A stretch of DNA of 64,000 nt. Source: Natronospirales bacterium. GTDB taxonomy: Bacteria > Pseudomonadota > Gammaproteobacteria > Natronospirales > REEB76. The stretch is taken from contig JAJYUH010000004.1 in the NCBI GenBank assembly GCA_021792635.1, forward strand, positions 97,342 to 161,341. Reading direction: 5' to 3'. The translations under genes were made by a program, and so were the position numbers. The notes beneath the pieces are model-generated. The model was not told the origin of the DNA, searched no databases, and saw only the letters and a list, made by a program, of their open reading frames with translations. This document shows positions 1 to 9,738 of the stretch, piece by piece (the first letter of the stretch is position 1; each line of letters starts with the position of its first letter).

Positions 1-451
1 AGGCTTCGGCCATCAGCGCCACATAAATCAGCATGCCGAAGATCCACAAAAGTTCGCGCGGCTTCTTGTAGGAACCGTAGATCACGCCACGGAACATGTG
101 CAGGTACACCACCACGAAGAACAGGGAGGCGCCCACCGAGTGCAGGTAGCGGATCAGCCAGCCCCAGTTCACATCGCGCATGATGTACTGCACCGAGGCA
201 AACGCCTCCGTGGCCGAGGGCTGGTAGTTCATGGCGAGGAAGATGCCGGTGACAATCTGATTCACCAGGATCAGCAGCGCGATGGAGCCGAAGAAATACC
301 AGAAGTTGAAGTTCTTGGGGGCGTAGTACTGGGCCACCTGCTCGTTCCAGAGCTTGCTCATGGGGAAGCGCGCATCAATCCAGCCGCGCAACTGGTGCAG
401 CCACCCGCCCGTGACGTCAATAAAATCACGTTTTTGCGTCTCGTTGCTCAT
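1..451 (-). CDS. petB: Cytochrome b subunit of the bc1 complex (partial)
   Basis: This is the N-terminal ~150 residues of ubiquinol:cytochrome c reductase cytochrome b; the C-terminal part lies outside the window. Reading leftward from ATG at 451 gives MSNETQKRDFIDVTGGWLH and then the typical NFWYFFGSIALLI, ATEAFASVQYIMRDVNWGW and RYLHSVGASLFFVVVYLH segments. The last carries the first two haem-ligand-type His of transmembrane helix B. The protein is an inner-membrane haem protein that oxidises quinol with the Rieske protein. It starts 52 bp after the petA stop on the same strand, the usual petA-petB(-petC) operon order. Identification is secure; only the partial state limits it. Confidence 0.95.
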   Translation of the reverse strand, partial: MSNETQKRDFIDVTGGWLHQLRGWIDARFPMSKLWNEQVAQYYAPKNFNFWYFFGSIALLILVNQIVTGIFLAMNYQPSATEAFASVQYIMRDVNWGWLIRYLHSVGASLFFVVVYLHMFRGVIYGSYKKPRELLWIFGMLIYVALMAEA

Positions 452-503
452 CAAGCGGACCCCCCGTGACTTTCAAGAGGATTTTTATTCAGGTTGACGC
501 AGC

Positions 504-1124
504 TCACCATATCAGCGGCTGCCGGTAGCTGGAATGAGATCCCGCGGGGTCCTCCCCTATGCGAACCACCTTGTCGTTGACATAGCGGTAGCGTGGCACC
601 GGAAGATTGAGCGGTGCCGGAACATTCTTGAAAACGCGCCCCGCCAAATCGTAAAGCGATCCATGACACGGGCAATGGAACCCACCCGGCCAGGTAGGCC
701 CGATGCTGGGGTCACCCGGCTCGGGCCGATAGAGGGGAATGCAGCCCAGATGCGTACAAATCGGCACCACCACGAACAGTTCCGGTTTGATGGCGCGTGA
801 TTCGTTCTTGCAGTAGCCCGGCTGCTGAGGTTCGGCGGAGTCGGGATCGCGCAGGAGCCCGGCATTCTTCGGCAGTTCCGCTATCGCCGCCCGGGAGCGC
901 TGCACCACCCACACCGGTTTCAGGCGCCACTTCGCCTTCACCAGCCCGCCGGGCTCGATCTTGCTGATGTCAATATCCACCGGACCGCCGAGCGCCTTGG
1001 CACGGGCGCTGGGTTGCATGGAAGACAGAAACGGTACCGCCGTCATGCCCACGCCCACGGCACCCACAACAACGGTCGCCACGGTGAGGAAGTGACGCTT
1101 GCTATTGTCAATCTCTTCGCTCAT
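504..1124 (-). CDS. petA: Rieske iron-sulfur protein of the bc1 complex
   Basis: Ubiquinol-cytochrome c reductase Rieske 2Fe-2S subunit, 206 aa, typical length. The N-terminus has a twin-arginine-like stretch (KRHFLTVATVVVGAVGVG) forming the single membrane anchor. The cluster-binding boxes are CTHLGC and CPCHGS, separated by the longer insert seen in proteobacterial bc1-type Rieske proteins. It passes electrons from quinol to cytochrome c1 on the periplasmic face. ATG at 1124 is preceded by a strong AGGAGAGGGG ribosome site. petB follows after 52 bp, so the two are very likely co-transcribed. Its promoter region lies between 1125 and the insertion element that begins at 1266. Confidence 0.97.
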   Translation of the reverse strand: MSEEIDNSKRHFLTVATVVVGAVGVGMTAVPFLSSMQPSARAKALGGPVDIDISKIEPGGLVKAKWRLKPVWVVQRSRAAIAELPKNAGLLRDPDSAEPQQPGYCKNESRAIKPELFVVVPICTHLGCIPLYRPEPGDPSIGPTWPGGFHCPCHGSLYDLAGRVFKNVPAPLNLPVPRYRYVNDKVVRIGEDPAGSHSSYRQPLIW

Positions 1125-1220
1125 TCACCCCTCTCCTGACAATTCAGAGCCGGTGCCCACGGACCGAATGGGTGCGTGTGACGGGAGAAACCGGGCGGAA
1201 GACAACACCAGAAACGGCGC

Positions 1221-1226
1221 ATTATA
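1221..1226 (-). promoter_or_regulatory. Candidate -10 box for petAB
   Basis: On the minus strand a perfect TATAAT lies about 97 bp upstream of the petA start. No good -35 hexamer is visible at 16-18 bp, so this is only a candidate. The IS element ends 40 bp further upstream, so the core promoter appears spared. Confidence 0.4.
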
Positions 1227-1265
1227 CACAGCGCCGCTTGAGACCCGCCAGTACGGACGGGCGCG

Positions 1266-1283
1266 GGTATTGGGTCAGTTTGA
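1266..1283 (+). repeat. Left terminal inverted repeat of the IS1-like element
   Basis: GGTATTGGGTCAGTTTGA. It matches the complement of 3442-3459 at 17 of 18 positions. Confidence 0.85.
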
Positions 1284-1333
1284 TTTTTAAGGTCATTGTT
1301 GGGGGTCTACTAGAGGGGGTTTAAACTGGGACC

Positions 1334-1480
1334 ATGAGCCAAAAGCGCAACCTCAAGGACATAAATCAGCTCGCAAGCTCCATCGTCAGGGCTGCTACTG
1401 AGGGTTATAGCTTGTATCAGTCACAAAAGATTCATCCAAAACGGGCCTTCACCAAGGGTAAGAAGCGAAAGCAAAAATAG
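1334..1480 (+). CDS. Small basic protein inside the IS element (48 aa)
   Basis: An ATG-to-TAG frame of 48 codons beginning MSQKRNLKDINQLASSIV and ending in a Lys/Arg-rich tail (KGKKRKQK). No family is recognised. The strongly basic C-terminus suggests nucleic-acid binding, but that is inference. It sits between the left IS end and the convergent passenger ATPase gene, with 7 bp between the two stop codons. The ribosome site is weak (GAGGGGG about 14 bp upstream). It could be a chance ORF; the compact fit inside the element and the composition favour a real gene. Confidence 0.5.
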   Translation: MSQKRNLKDINQLASSIVRAATEGYSLYQSQKIHPKRAFTKGKKRKQK

Positions 1481-1487
1481 CCCTAAA

Positions 1488-2528
1488 TTACTTGTCTGCT
1501 GCCTCTCCAGATTTAGCTCTATCAAGCATCCTTTTTATTTCTGAATTGGTTTTTGTTGCGTGTATTTCTATTTCAGGGTGCTTGTTGGCAAATACCCTGA
1601 AAATTTCATCTGCAAATGCTTGCCCAATAGTTTGAACACCCTCGAAATCGAACATTACAACCTTAAATAATTCAACTCGCGCAAGCACTCTCTTCGCTTG
1701 CGAGCGGGAGATGAGAGCATCATTTCCATATTGCGCCAGCCTGACAGGCACCACCGTCTTAGTGAATCCATATTCATCTCCGGATGAATAATGGTCAAAC
1801 ACTTTCCGCACTGTTCGGGACGTATGGTTATTTAAGCTCATCTGCACCACGGTTTTTGCATCAAATGTGCTCTGCAAAATCCAGTCTTCTTTCTCTCCAT
1901 ATGTATGAGAAAAATAGACTCCCCCGGATAATATGCCGAAATAATCGAATATTCTGGAGCTAAAGAAAATGCCTTCCCCAGTATGGTTTTCTGGATCAGT
2001 AGTCAATTTACCCTTAGACAACTCAAGAACGGCATGCCTCTCATCTAACAATCCCATATTAGTTTGGATTTTTCTAAATATTCCAATACCGTTATCCACT
2101 ATAAACATTTGCGTAGTTGCCGCCGTTCTCTTGATCGCAACCAATATGTTTGTACCTTCAGAATGGTCAATTGCATTGTTAAACATCTCTGTAAAACCGT
2201 AATGCCATATACCTAAAACATTTTCCGGCATTTTGCCGATAACGCCGAGAATATCCTCTCGCCAAACAACGTCTTCCGCTAATTCTTTGGTAATTGGATA
2301 TATCTTGGACCAATCCTCAACGGGAGCGAGCGAATAAAGGCGGCTCCTAGTCTTACCAGCAACAGCTAGAGCCTTCTCAGCAAACAGCCTTTGGAAATGC
2401 TTATTTACAGCCTGGCGAGAAATACCGAATTTCTCAGCCGCCGCCTTGGCTATATCCGACGGATGCTTTTCGACCTGCTCCAGAATGAAGCGTCGTATAT
2501 CTTCGCCCCTCGCTCTAACCCTATTCAT
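1488..2528 (-). CDS. HTH-ATPase-STAS-like (DUF4325) passenger protein
   Basis: A 346-aa protein starting MNRVRARGEDIRRFILEQ. Residues ~1-65 look like a winged or tetra HTH (KFGISRQAVNKHFQRL). The middle has a GHKL-type ATPase fold: FTEMFNNAIDHSEGT resembles an N-box, and IVDNGIGIF plus HTGEGIFFSS resemble G boxes. The C-terminal ~80 residues (VVMFDFEGVQTIGQAFADE) match the STAS-like DUF4325 pattern. It resembles an anti-sigma-kinase-like regulator fused to a DNA-binding domain. ATG at 2528 was chosen over the upstream in-frame TTG. It is divergent from the transposase, with iterons between, so it may regulate transposition. Not part of ordinary IS1 elements. Confidence 0.75.
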   Translation of the reverse strand: MNRVRARGEDIRRFILEQVEKHPSDIAKAAAEKFGISRQAVNKHFQRLFAEKALAVAGKTRSRLYSLAPVEDWSKIYPITKELAEDVVWREDILGVIGKMPENVLGIWHYGFTEMFNNAIDHSEGTNILVAIKRTAATTQMFIVDNGIGIFRKIQTNMGLLDERHAVLELSKGKLTTDPENHTGEGIFFSSRIFDYFGILSGGVYFSHTYGEKEDWILQSTFDAKTVVQMSLNNHTSRTVRKVFDHYSSGDEYGFTKTVVPVRLAQYGNDALISRSQAKRVLARVELFKVVMFDFEGVQTIGQAFADEIFRVFANKHPEIEIHATKTNSEIKRMLDRAKSGEAADK

Positions 2529-2601
2529 TGTCAACCTTACAATTTAAATTTGTCAACCTTAAGTTATAATATTGTCAACCTTTCAGAGTAAATTGTCAAC
2601 C
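2528..2601. promoter_or_regulatory. Four TTGTCAACC iterons between divergent IS genes
   Basis: TTGTCAACC occurs at 2528, 2550, 2572 and 2593, all in the same orientation. The spacing is 22, 22 and 21 bp, about two helical turns. The first copy overlaps the ATPase gene start and the last ends immediately before the transposase ATG at 2602. The regular phasing on one DNA face is typical of an operator array. The passenger HTH protein is the obvious candidate ligand (inference). Confidence 0.7.
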
Positions 2602-3450
2602 ATGAACCAGTTACCCCTACAACATCGCGCCCAAGTCCTCGGATGCCTCGTGGAAGGCAATTCCATCCGGGCCACCGTGCGGATGACAGGTGTGGCCAAG
2701 AACACCGTGGTTAAGCTCTTGGCGGACGTGGGGGAAGCCTGCCTCGCCTACCAGGACGAAGCCTTGCGTAACCTTCCCTGCAAGCGGCTCCAGTGCGATG
2801 AGATATGGTCCTTTTGCTATGCCAAGGAAAAGAACGTGCCGGAGGCCAAAAAGGGGCAGTTCGGCTATGGCGACGTGTGGACATGGACAGCGTTGTGTGC
2901 GGATACCAAGCTGGTGCCGTGCTGGATGCTTGGAACACGCGATGCGGATGCCGCCAAGGTGTTTATCAAGGACTTGGCCGGTCGGCTCACACACCACGTC
3001 CAACTGACAACCGACGGCCACAAGCCTTATCTGGAAGCGGTAGAAAACGCCTTCGGCGGCGAGATTGACTATGCCATGCTGGTCAAACTGTACGGGGCAA
3101 AAGCTCCCCCAAGAACCCGGAGCGCAAATACAGCCCTTATAAAGTTTGTCCGTGCCAAGGCCCACAAGATCACCGGGCAGCCGGATGCGAAAAGCGTTTC
3201 TACGTCCTATGTGGAGCGCCAAAACCTGACCATGCGCATGTCCATGCGCCGGTTCACACGCCTGACCAACGGCTTTTCAAAAAAGGTCGAAAATCTGGCC
3301 TTTGCCGTGGCCCTGCATTTCATGTATTACAACTTCGGGCGCATCCATGCCACGCTCAGAGTCACGCCCGCTATGGAAGCCGGGCTGTCTGACCATGTTT
3401 GGAGCTTGGAAGAAATTGCAGCTTTGACGGATACTCATGGTTCAAACTGA
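2602..3450 (+). CDS. IS1-like DDE transposase
   Basis: A 282-aa transposase from ATG 2602 ([20 protein letters not shown]). The N-terminal HTH ([20 protein letters not shown]) is the IS1-type insertion-sequence-binding domain. The catalytic core contains [14 protein letters not shown] (first Asp), [16 protein letters not shown] (second Asp) and [17 protein letters not shown] (Glu in the YVERxN motif). That is the pattern of single-frame IS1-like transposases, which lack the programmed frameshift of classical IS1. The gene is intact and ends 9 bp inside the right element boundary. It should excise or copy the element using the 18-bp ends. Confidence 0.9.
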   Translation: MNQLPLQHRAQVLGCLVEGNSIRATVRMTGVAKNTVVKLLADVGEACLAYQDEALRNLPCKRLQCDEIWSFCYAKEKNVPEAKKGQFGYGDVWTWTALCADTKLVPCWMLGTRDADAAKVFIKDLAGRLTHHVQLTTDGHKPYLEAVENAFGGEIDYAMLVKLYGAKAPPRTRSANTALIKFVRAKAHKITGQPDAKSVSTSYVERQNLTMRMSMRRFTRLTNGFSKKVENLAFAVALHFMYYNFGRIHATLRVTPAMEAGLSDHVWSLEEIAALTDTHGSN

Positions 3451-3459
3451 CCCACTACC
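3442..3459 (-). repeat. Right terminal inverted repeat of the IS1-like element
   Basis: Reads GGTAGTGGGTCAGTTTGA on the minus strand and overlaps the last codons of the transposase. It is followed by CGGGCGCG at 3460-3467, which also lies left of the element. Confidence 0.85.
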
Positions 3460-3504
3460 CGGGCGCGGCTGACGGGGTCCCGGACCCGTGCTACCGTAGT
3501 ACGC

Positions 3505-4626
3505 ATGAAACTTCTCAGTCGAACCCTGCTGTTCCTGTTGCAGGCGGTAGTGGTAGGTCTCGCCATCGCCTTCGTGGTGGTGTACTTCCGTCCCGGCCTG
3601 CTCACCGGCGCGCGCAGCGCGCCGGCTCGCGGCGCAGTGGATTCCTACGCTGCAGCCGTGGTCCTGTCCTCGCCGTCGGTGGTGAACATACACAGCGCGC
3701 GCCGCACGCAGGTGCCCGGTCCGCTCATGGACGACCCTTTCTGGCAGCGTTACTTCGGCAACCCGTATGGCCCGCAGCGGGACCGCTTGGAAACCAGCCT
3801 GGGTTCGGGTGTGATTATCAGCCGCGCCGGTTATATCCTCACCAATTATCACGTTATCCGCGACGCAGACGCCATCCAGGTGGACCTCGCGGACGGACGC
3901 ACGGCGTCAGCGCGTGTGGTGGGCGTGGACCCGGACACGGATCTGGCGCTGCTGCAAATCGCCCTGCCCCATCTCAAGCCCATTCACATGGGCCGCTCCG
4001 ATGATCTGCACGTGGGTGACGTGGTGCTCGCCATCGGCGACCCGTACGGCGTGGGCCAGACGGTGACCCAAGGCATCGTCAGTGCGCTCGGCCGCAGTCA
4101 ACTGGGTTTGAGCACCTTCGAAAACTTCATCCAGACGGACGCAGCCATCAATCCCGGCAACTCCGGCGGTGCGCTGGTGAACACGCTCGGCCAGTTGGTA
4201 GGCATCAACACCGCCCTGTTCTCCCCGAGCGGCGGTTCCAACGGCATCGGCTTTGCCATTCCGGTAAACCTCGCCCGCGGCGTCATGAAGCAGCTCATCG
4301 CCTACGGGCGGGTACGGCGCGGTTACCTGGGCGTGGAACCGCAGGACATCACGCCGCAATTGGCGCAGGCATTTGAATTGAAAAGCACCGCGGGTTTCAT
4401 CATCACCAGCGTGGCGCGCGGCGGTCCCGCAGACAAGGCCGGGCTGATGCCGGGCGATGTGATCCAAACCATTGACGGCGATCCGGTGGACAACAGCCGC
4501 GACGCGCTCAATCGCATCGCCGGTAAACCGCCCGGCACCCTGGTAGTACTGGGCGGTGTGCGCCGAGGCAAATCATTCCATGTCGAAGTGAGAGTGGCGG
4601 AGCGGCCGCTGCAGAGCAGCAGCTAA
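3505..4626 (+). CDS. DegS/AlgW-type periplasmic serine protease
   Basis: A trypsin-fold HtrA protease of 373 aa with one N-terminal membrane helix (residues ~8-28) and one PDZ domain (~275-365). The triad is visible: His116 in LTNYHVI, Asp146 in DPDTDLALL, Ser220 in NPGNSGGA. A single PDZ with a membrane anchor is the DegS/AlgW layout rather than DegP. Such proteins sense misfolded outer-membrane proteins and cut the anti-sigma factor RseA/MucA to release RpoE. The IS right end is 45 bp upstream, so the native promoter may be displaced. It converges on murA with 16 bp between stops. Confidence 0.9.
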   Translation: MKLLSRTLLFLLQAVVVGLAIAFVVVYFRPGLLTGARSAPARGAVDSYAAAVVLSSPSVVNIHSARRTQVPGPLMDDPFWQRYFGNPYGPQRDRLETSLGSGVIISRAGYILTNYHVIRDADAIQVDLADGRTASARVVGVDPDTDLALLQIALPHLKPIHMGRSDDLHVGDVVLAIGDPYGVGQTVTQGIVSALGRSQLGLSTFENFIQTDAAINPGNSGGALVNTLGQLVGINTALFSPSGGSNGIGFAIPVNLARGVMKQLIAYGRVRRGYLGVEPQDITPQLAQAFELKSTAGFIITSVARGGPADKAGLMPGDVIQTIDGDPVDNSRDALNRIAGKPPGTLVVLGGVRRGKSFHVEVRVAERPLQSSS

Positions 4627-4642
4627 GGCAAAGATCCGGTGT

Positions 4643-6177
<1,535 letters not shown>

Positions 6178-6341
6178 CAGCGCACTCCGGAAGGGTTGGA
6201 AGCGAACGCCTGGGCAATCTGCGTTCCAGCATGATACCCGATTGGCCGCGCCCGCCGGAATGGGTACGCAGGAAGCCGGTGCAAAGCGTGTATCATGACA
6301 TCTCAAACCGCTTCCCCCGCCATGGCAAGCGACCCGCACGG

Positions 6342-7322
6342 ATGAACAGGACCGATACCACCAACCTGCTCAAACTCGCCCGCGAGGTGCTGCAAACCGA
6401 GGCAGCCGCCGTCACCGCCCTCGCCCCGCGTCTGGATGAGCGCTTTGCCGCGGCCTGCCGCATCCTGCTCGCCTGCCGCGGCCGCGTGGTGGTGACCGGC
6501 ATGGGCAAATCGGGCCATGTGGCCAACAAAATCGCCGCGACTCTCGCCAGTACCGGCACACCGGCGTTCTACGTGCATCCCGGTGAAGCCAGCCACGGCG
6601 ATATGGGCATGATCACCGGCGAGGACGTGGTGCTGGCGCTGTCCAATTCCGGTGAGACCCGTGAACTCGTCACCATCCTGCCGCTCATCAAACGCCTCGG
6701 TGTGCAACTGGTCACCCTCACCGGTCAGCCGCAGTCCACGCTCGCCACGGCCGCCAACGTCAATCTGGATGTATCCGTCGCCCAGGAAGCCTGCCCGCTG
6801 AATCTCGCACCCACCGCCAGCACTACCGCAGCGCTGGCCATGGGCGATGCGCTCGCCGTGGCCTTGCTGTCCACGCGCGGCTTCACCGAAGAAGACTTCG
6901 CCCGCTCCCATCCGGGCGGCAGTCTCGGCCGGCGCCTGCTGCTGCGGGTCGAAGACCTGATGCACAACGGCGATGCCATCCCGGCGGTACCGCAAGGCAC
7001 GCTGCTGAGCCAGGCATTGGTGGAGATGACCCGCAAGGGTCTCGGCATGACCGCCGTCGTGGACCCGCAACGGCACGTGACCGGTATTTTCACCGATGGC
7101 GATCTGCGCCGTACCCTGGACAAGGAAATCAACGTGCACCGCACCCGGATTGACGACGTCATGACGCGCCGCTGCACCACCGTGTCGCCGGAAACGCTCG
7201 CCGGCGAGGCGCTGCATCTCATGGAAAGCCGCAAATTCAACGCCCTGCTGGTGGTGGACGACGGCCGCAAGCTCATCGGCGCACTCAATATGCACGATTT
7301 GCTGCGCGCCGGCGTGGTGTGA
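6342..7322 (+). CDS. kdsD: Arabinose-5-phosphate isomerase
   Basis: Converts ribulose-5-phosphate to arabinose-5-phosphate, the first step towards Kdo for LPS. The 326-aa protein has an N-terminal SIS domain (GRVVVTGMGKSGHVANKIAAT, then ALSNSGETRELV) and two C-terminal CBS domains (around DLMHNGDAIPAV and VMTRRCTTVSPETL). Length and domain order are those of KdsD. ATG 6342 is preferred; the frame extends upstream to 6231 without family similarity. The next gene, kdsC, begins 1 bp after the stop, so they form one unit. Confidence 0.95.
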   Translation: MNRTDTTNLLKLAREVLQTEAAAVTALAPRLDERFAAACRILLACRGRVVVTGMGKSGHVANKIAATLASTGTPAFYVHPGEASHGDMGMITGEDVVLALSNSGETRELVTILPLIKRLGVQLVTLTGQPQSTLATAANVNLDVSVAQEACPLNLAPTASTTAALAMGDALAVALLSTRGFTEEDFARSHPGGSLGRRLLLRVEDLMHNGDAIPAVPQGTLLSQALVEMTRKGLGMTAVVDPQRHVTGIFTDGDLRRTLDKEINVHRTRIDDVMTRRCTTVSPETLAGEALHLMESRKFNALLVVDDGRKLIGALNMHDLLRAGVV

Positions 7323-7323
7323 C

Positions 7324-7824
7324 ATGGCGGACATCCACGAGCTTGCGGCGGGTGTGCGCCTGGTGGTCTTCGACGTGGACGGCGTATTCACCGACGGCCG
7401 CCTGTATTACGGCACCAACGGTGAGGAACTCAAGGCCTTCCACGTGCGCGACGGCTACGGTGTCAAGCAACTGTTGCGGTACGGTATCCAGGTGGCGGTG
7501 ATTTCGGGACGCGCCTCGGCCATGGTGACCTGGCGCATGCACGAGCTCGGCATCAGACATATATTCCAGGGTTGCGACGACAAGCCGCCGGTGTATCAGC
7601 GCTTGCTGCAGCAGCTCGGGCTCGCACCGCAACAGGTGGCCTGCGTGGGCGATGACCTGCCGGATGTACCGCTGATGGAAACCGCGGGTCTCGCCATCGG
7701 TGTGCACGACGCCCACCCGCTGGTGCGCGCGAAAGCACATTGGTGCACCCAGGCGCGCGGCGGTGAGGGTGCGGTGCGCGAGGTTTGCGACCTGATTCTC
7801 GCGGCACGGAAACCGGCCGCGTGA
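7324..7824 (+). CDS. kdsC: 3-deoxy-D-manno-octulosonate 8-phosphate phosphatase
   Basis: A HAD-superfamily C0-type phosphatase (no cap domain), 166 aa, acting as a tetramer in the cytosol to make free Kdo. Motif I is VVFDVDGVFTDG, motif II VISGRAS, and motif III/IV KPPVYQRLL and CVGDDLPDVPLM. The length is slightly short of E. coli KdsC but typical of the family. It is followed by lptC with a GTGA start/stop overlap, placing Kdo synthesis and LPS transport in one operon. Confidence 0.95.
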   Translation: MADIHELAAGVRLVVFDVDGVFTDGRLYYGTNGEELKAFHVRDGYGVKQLLRYGIQVAVISGRASAMVTWRMHELGIRHIFQGCDDKPPVYQRLLQQLGLAPQQVACVGDDLPDVPLMETAGLAIGVHDAHPLVRAKAHWCTQARGGEGAVREVCDLILAARKPAA

Positions 7825-8387
7825 ACTTCAGGCTCTGGCTGCTGATATTCGCCCTGGCACTCGCGGCAGCAGGCACCTGGTGGCTGCTGCGGCATGTGGC
7901 GCCTTCTGCGGTGCAACCATCGGCACCGCCGAGCCATACCTCGGACTACTATTTCACCGACGCCACGGTGACCACCCTGAACGCCCAGGGAAAACCCGAA
8001 GCCATCATGACCGCACCACGCATGGTGCATCATCCGGACGACGACAGCGTGGAAGTATTCGCGCCGCGTATTGAATATTTCCAGGCGGGCAGTCGACCCT
8101 GGCATGTACAGGCGGACCACGGCCTGCTGCCCTCCGGCGGCAAGCTGATATACCTGAACGGCCACGTGGAAATGACCCATGCGAGCGCCGCGGGCGGGCC
8201 GCCGCTTATCATCCATACCGACAAGATCAGCGTTAATCTTAATACCAACATTGCCGCCACCGCCGACCCGGCGGAAATTCTGCAAGGCAGCAGTCGTACC
8301 ACAACGGTGGGCATGCAGGCCGACCTCAAGGACAACCACCTGGTGCTGGATTCAAACGTGCGAGGCTTTTATGTTCACAAGCCATAA
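7821..8387 (+). CDS. lptC: LPS export ABC transporter periplasmic protein LptC
   Basis: A single-pass inner-membrane protein with a periplasmic beta-jellyroll that relays LPS from LptB2FG to LptA. A hydrophobic anchor (LWLLIFALALAAAGTWWLL) at residues ~5-23 is followed by the SDYYFTDATVTTLNAQGKP segment typical of LptC. GTG 7821 overlaps the kdsC stop (GTGA), the natural translationally coupled start, and gives 188 aa. A TTG further upstream is in frame but would overlap kdsC by 40 bp. Confidence 0.93.
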   Translation: MNFRLWLLIFALALAAAGTWWLLRHVAPSAVQPSAPPSHTSDYYFTDATVTTLNAQGKPEAIMTAPRMVHHPDDDSVEVFAPRIEYFQAGSRPWHVQADHGLLPSGGKLIYLNGHVEMTHASAAGGPPLIIHTDKISVNLNTNIAATADPAEILQGSSRTTTVGMQADLKDNHLVLDSNVRGFYVHKP

Positions 8388-8901
8388 ACTGCGCCTGTTG
8401 CTGGTGCTGGGCGCACTCTGCGCCGCCGCTTCCGCCTGGGCGCTCAAGACCGACAAGAACCAGCCCATCAACATCCAGGCGGACCACGGCGACTTTCAAG
8501 GCAATTCCAGCAGCAGTAACGGCACCGGCGTCTACACCGGTCACGTCGTCATCACTCAGGGCAGCATCAAAATCACCGCCGACAAGGCGATTCTGGACAT
8601 GGTGAACGGTGAGGTGCAGCAAGCGGACATGACCGGGAACCCGGCCACCTTCCAGCAGCAGCCGGATCACGGCGCGTTGATGCACGGCATGGCCAGCAAA
8701 ATCATCTATGACGCAACCAGGAACGAAGTGAATCTGCTTGGCCACGCGCATCTGCAGCAGGGCTCACGCCTGTTCACCGCCGACGTCATCCGCTACAACA
8801 CCAGCAGCGAGCACGTGGTCGCCAGCGGCGGCAAGAACGGCGGGCGCGTGCACATCCTCATTCCGCCCAAGCAGAGCCGCGGCAAGAGCAGTCCGCCATG
8901 A
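8371..8901 (+). CDS. lptA: LPS transport periplasmic protein LptA
   Basis: A 176-aa OstA-fold protein that bridges LptC and the outer-membrane LptDE complex. A cleavable signal peptide ([18 protein letters not shown]) is followed by [13 protein letters not shown], the classic LptA start of the mature chain. Then come beta-strand repeats such as [23 protein letters not shown] 8371 overlaps the lptC 3' end by 17 bp. It overlaps lptB by ATGA. Confidence 0.94.
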   Translation: MFTSHKLRLLLVLGALCAAASAWALKTDKNQPINIQADHGDFQGNSSSSNGTGVYTGHVVITQGSIKITADKAILDMVNGEVQQADMTGNPATFQQQPDHGALMHGMASKIIYDATRNEVNLLGHAHLQQGSRLFTADVIRYNTSSEHVVASGGKNGGRVHILIPPKQSRGKSSPP

Positions 8902-9623
8902 ACACGCTGCGCGCGGAAAATCTCCGCAAGCGTTACCGCCGCCGCGAAGTGGTACACAACGTTTCCGTGGAACTCGCCTGCGGCGAGGTGGTGGGGCTTC
9001 TCGGTCCGAACGGCGCCGGCAAAACCACGTCCTTCTACATGATCGTGGGTCTGCTGCCCGCCGACGGCGGACGCATCTTCCTCAACGGTACGGAAGTAAC
9101 GGACCTGCCCGTGCACGCGCGCGCGCGTCTGGGCCTCGGCTACCTGCCGCAGGAAGCTTCCATATTCCGCAAGCTGACTGCCGCTGAAAATATCCTGGCC
9201 ATCCTGGAAACCCGCGCGGGACTCACGCGCACACAGCGGCAAAAGCGCCTGGAAGAATTGCTGGAAGAATTGCATATCAGCCACATCCGCGACTCCCTCG
9301 GCCTGTCCCTGTCCGGCGGCGAACGGCGGCGCGTGGAGATCGCGCGCGCGCTCGCAGCCGATCCTGCCTTCATGCTGCTGGATGAACCGTTCGCCGGTGT
9401 GGATCCCATCTCCGTCATCGACATCCAGCGCATCATCGAGCACCTGAAAAAACGCAACATCGGCGTGCTCGTCACCGATCACAACGTGCGCGAAGCCCTG
9501 GGGATCTGCTCGCGCGCCTATATCATCAGCAACGGCGAGGTGATCGCCGCCGGTCCGCCGGAGGCGATTCTGGCCGATCAGAAGGTGCGGGAAGTGTACC
9601 TGGGGGAGAATTTTCGGCTATAA
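8898..9623 (+). CDS. lptB: LPS export ABC transporter ATP-binding protein
   Basis: The cytoplasmic ATPase of the LptB2FG extractor, 241 aa. Walker [10 protein letters not shown], signature [16 protein letters not shown], Walker [14 protein letters not shown] and the switch His in [10 protein letters not shown] are all present. The sequence [18 protein letters not shown] at the start is typical of LptB. The ATGA overlap with lptA indicates coupling. It is followed 115 bp later by rpoN, the conserved gammaproteobacterial order. Confidence 0.96.
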   Translation: MNTLRAENLRKRYRRREVVHNVSVELACGEVVGLLGPNGAGKTTSFYMIVGLLPADGGRIFLNGTEVTDLPVHARARLGLGYLPQEASIFRKLTAAENILAILETRAGLTRTQRQKRLEELLEELHISHIRDSLGLSLSGGERRRVEIARALAADPAFMLLDEPFAGVDPISVIDIQRIIEHLKKRNIGVLVTDHNVREALGICSRAYIISNGEVIAAGPPEAILADQKVREVYLGENFRL

Positions 9624-9738
9624 CTTCTATACCACCCGTGCCGCTCCCATCTGGCCCCGTACAGGGAGCGACCGCGATCCCATTCGCCAGGGAGCGGGAA
9701 TACGGGCAACGCCTTGTTTGTTATGAGGATTCCGGGTT

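Larger units (their letters stand above)
1266..3459. mobile_element. Complete IS1-like element with passenger genes
   Basis: A 2194-bp unit bounded by 18-bp inverted ends, GGTATTGGGTCAGTTTGA on the left and the complement of GGTAGTGGGTCAGTTTGA on the right (one mismatch). The flanks 1258-1265 and 3460-3467 both read CGGGCGCG, consistent with an 8-bp target duplication. Ends beginning GGT and an 8-9 bp duplication fit the IS1 family, as does the transposase. The body is visibly poorer in G+C than the flanks, especially 1488-2600, which points to recent arrival. Contents: a 48-codon ORF, an HTH/ATPase/STAS-like gene, an iteron block and the transposase. It separates divergent petA and the DegS-type gene. 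The exact boundary is ambiguous by 1-2 bp. Confidence 0.85.

Noticed and set aside
2528..2601. Possible CRISPR or plasmid origin because of regularly spaced repeats
   Set aside because: Only four 9-bp units, with no ~30-bp repeats or unique spacers of CRISPR size, and no rep gene; an operator array is a better fit.
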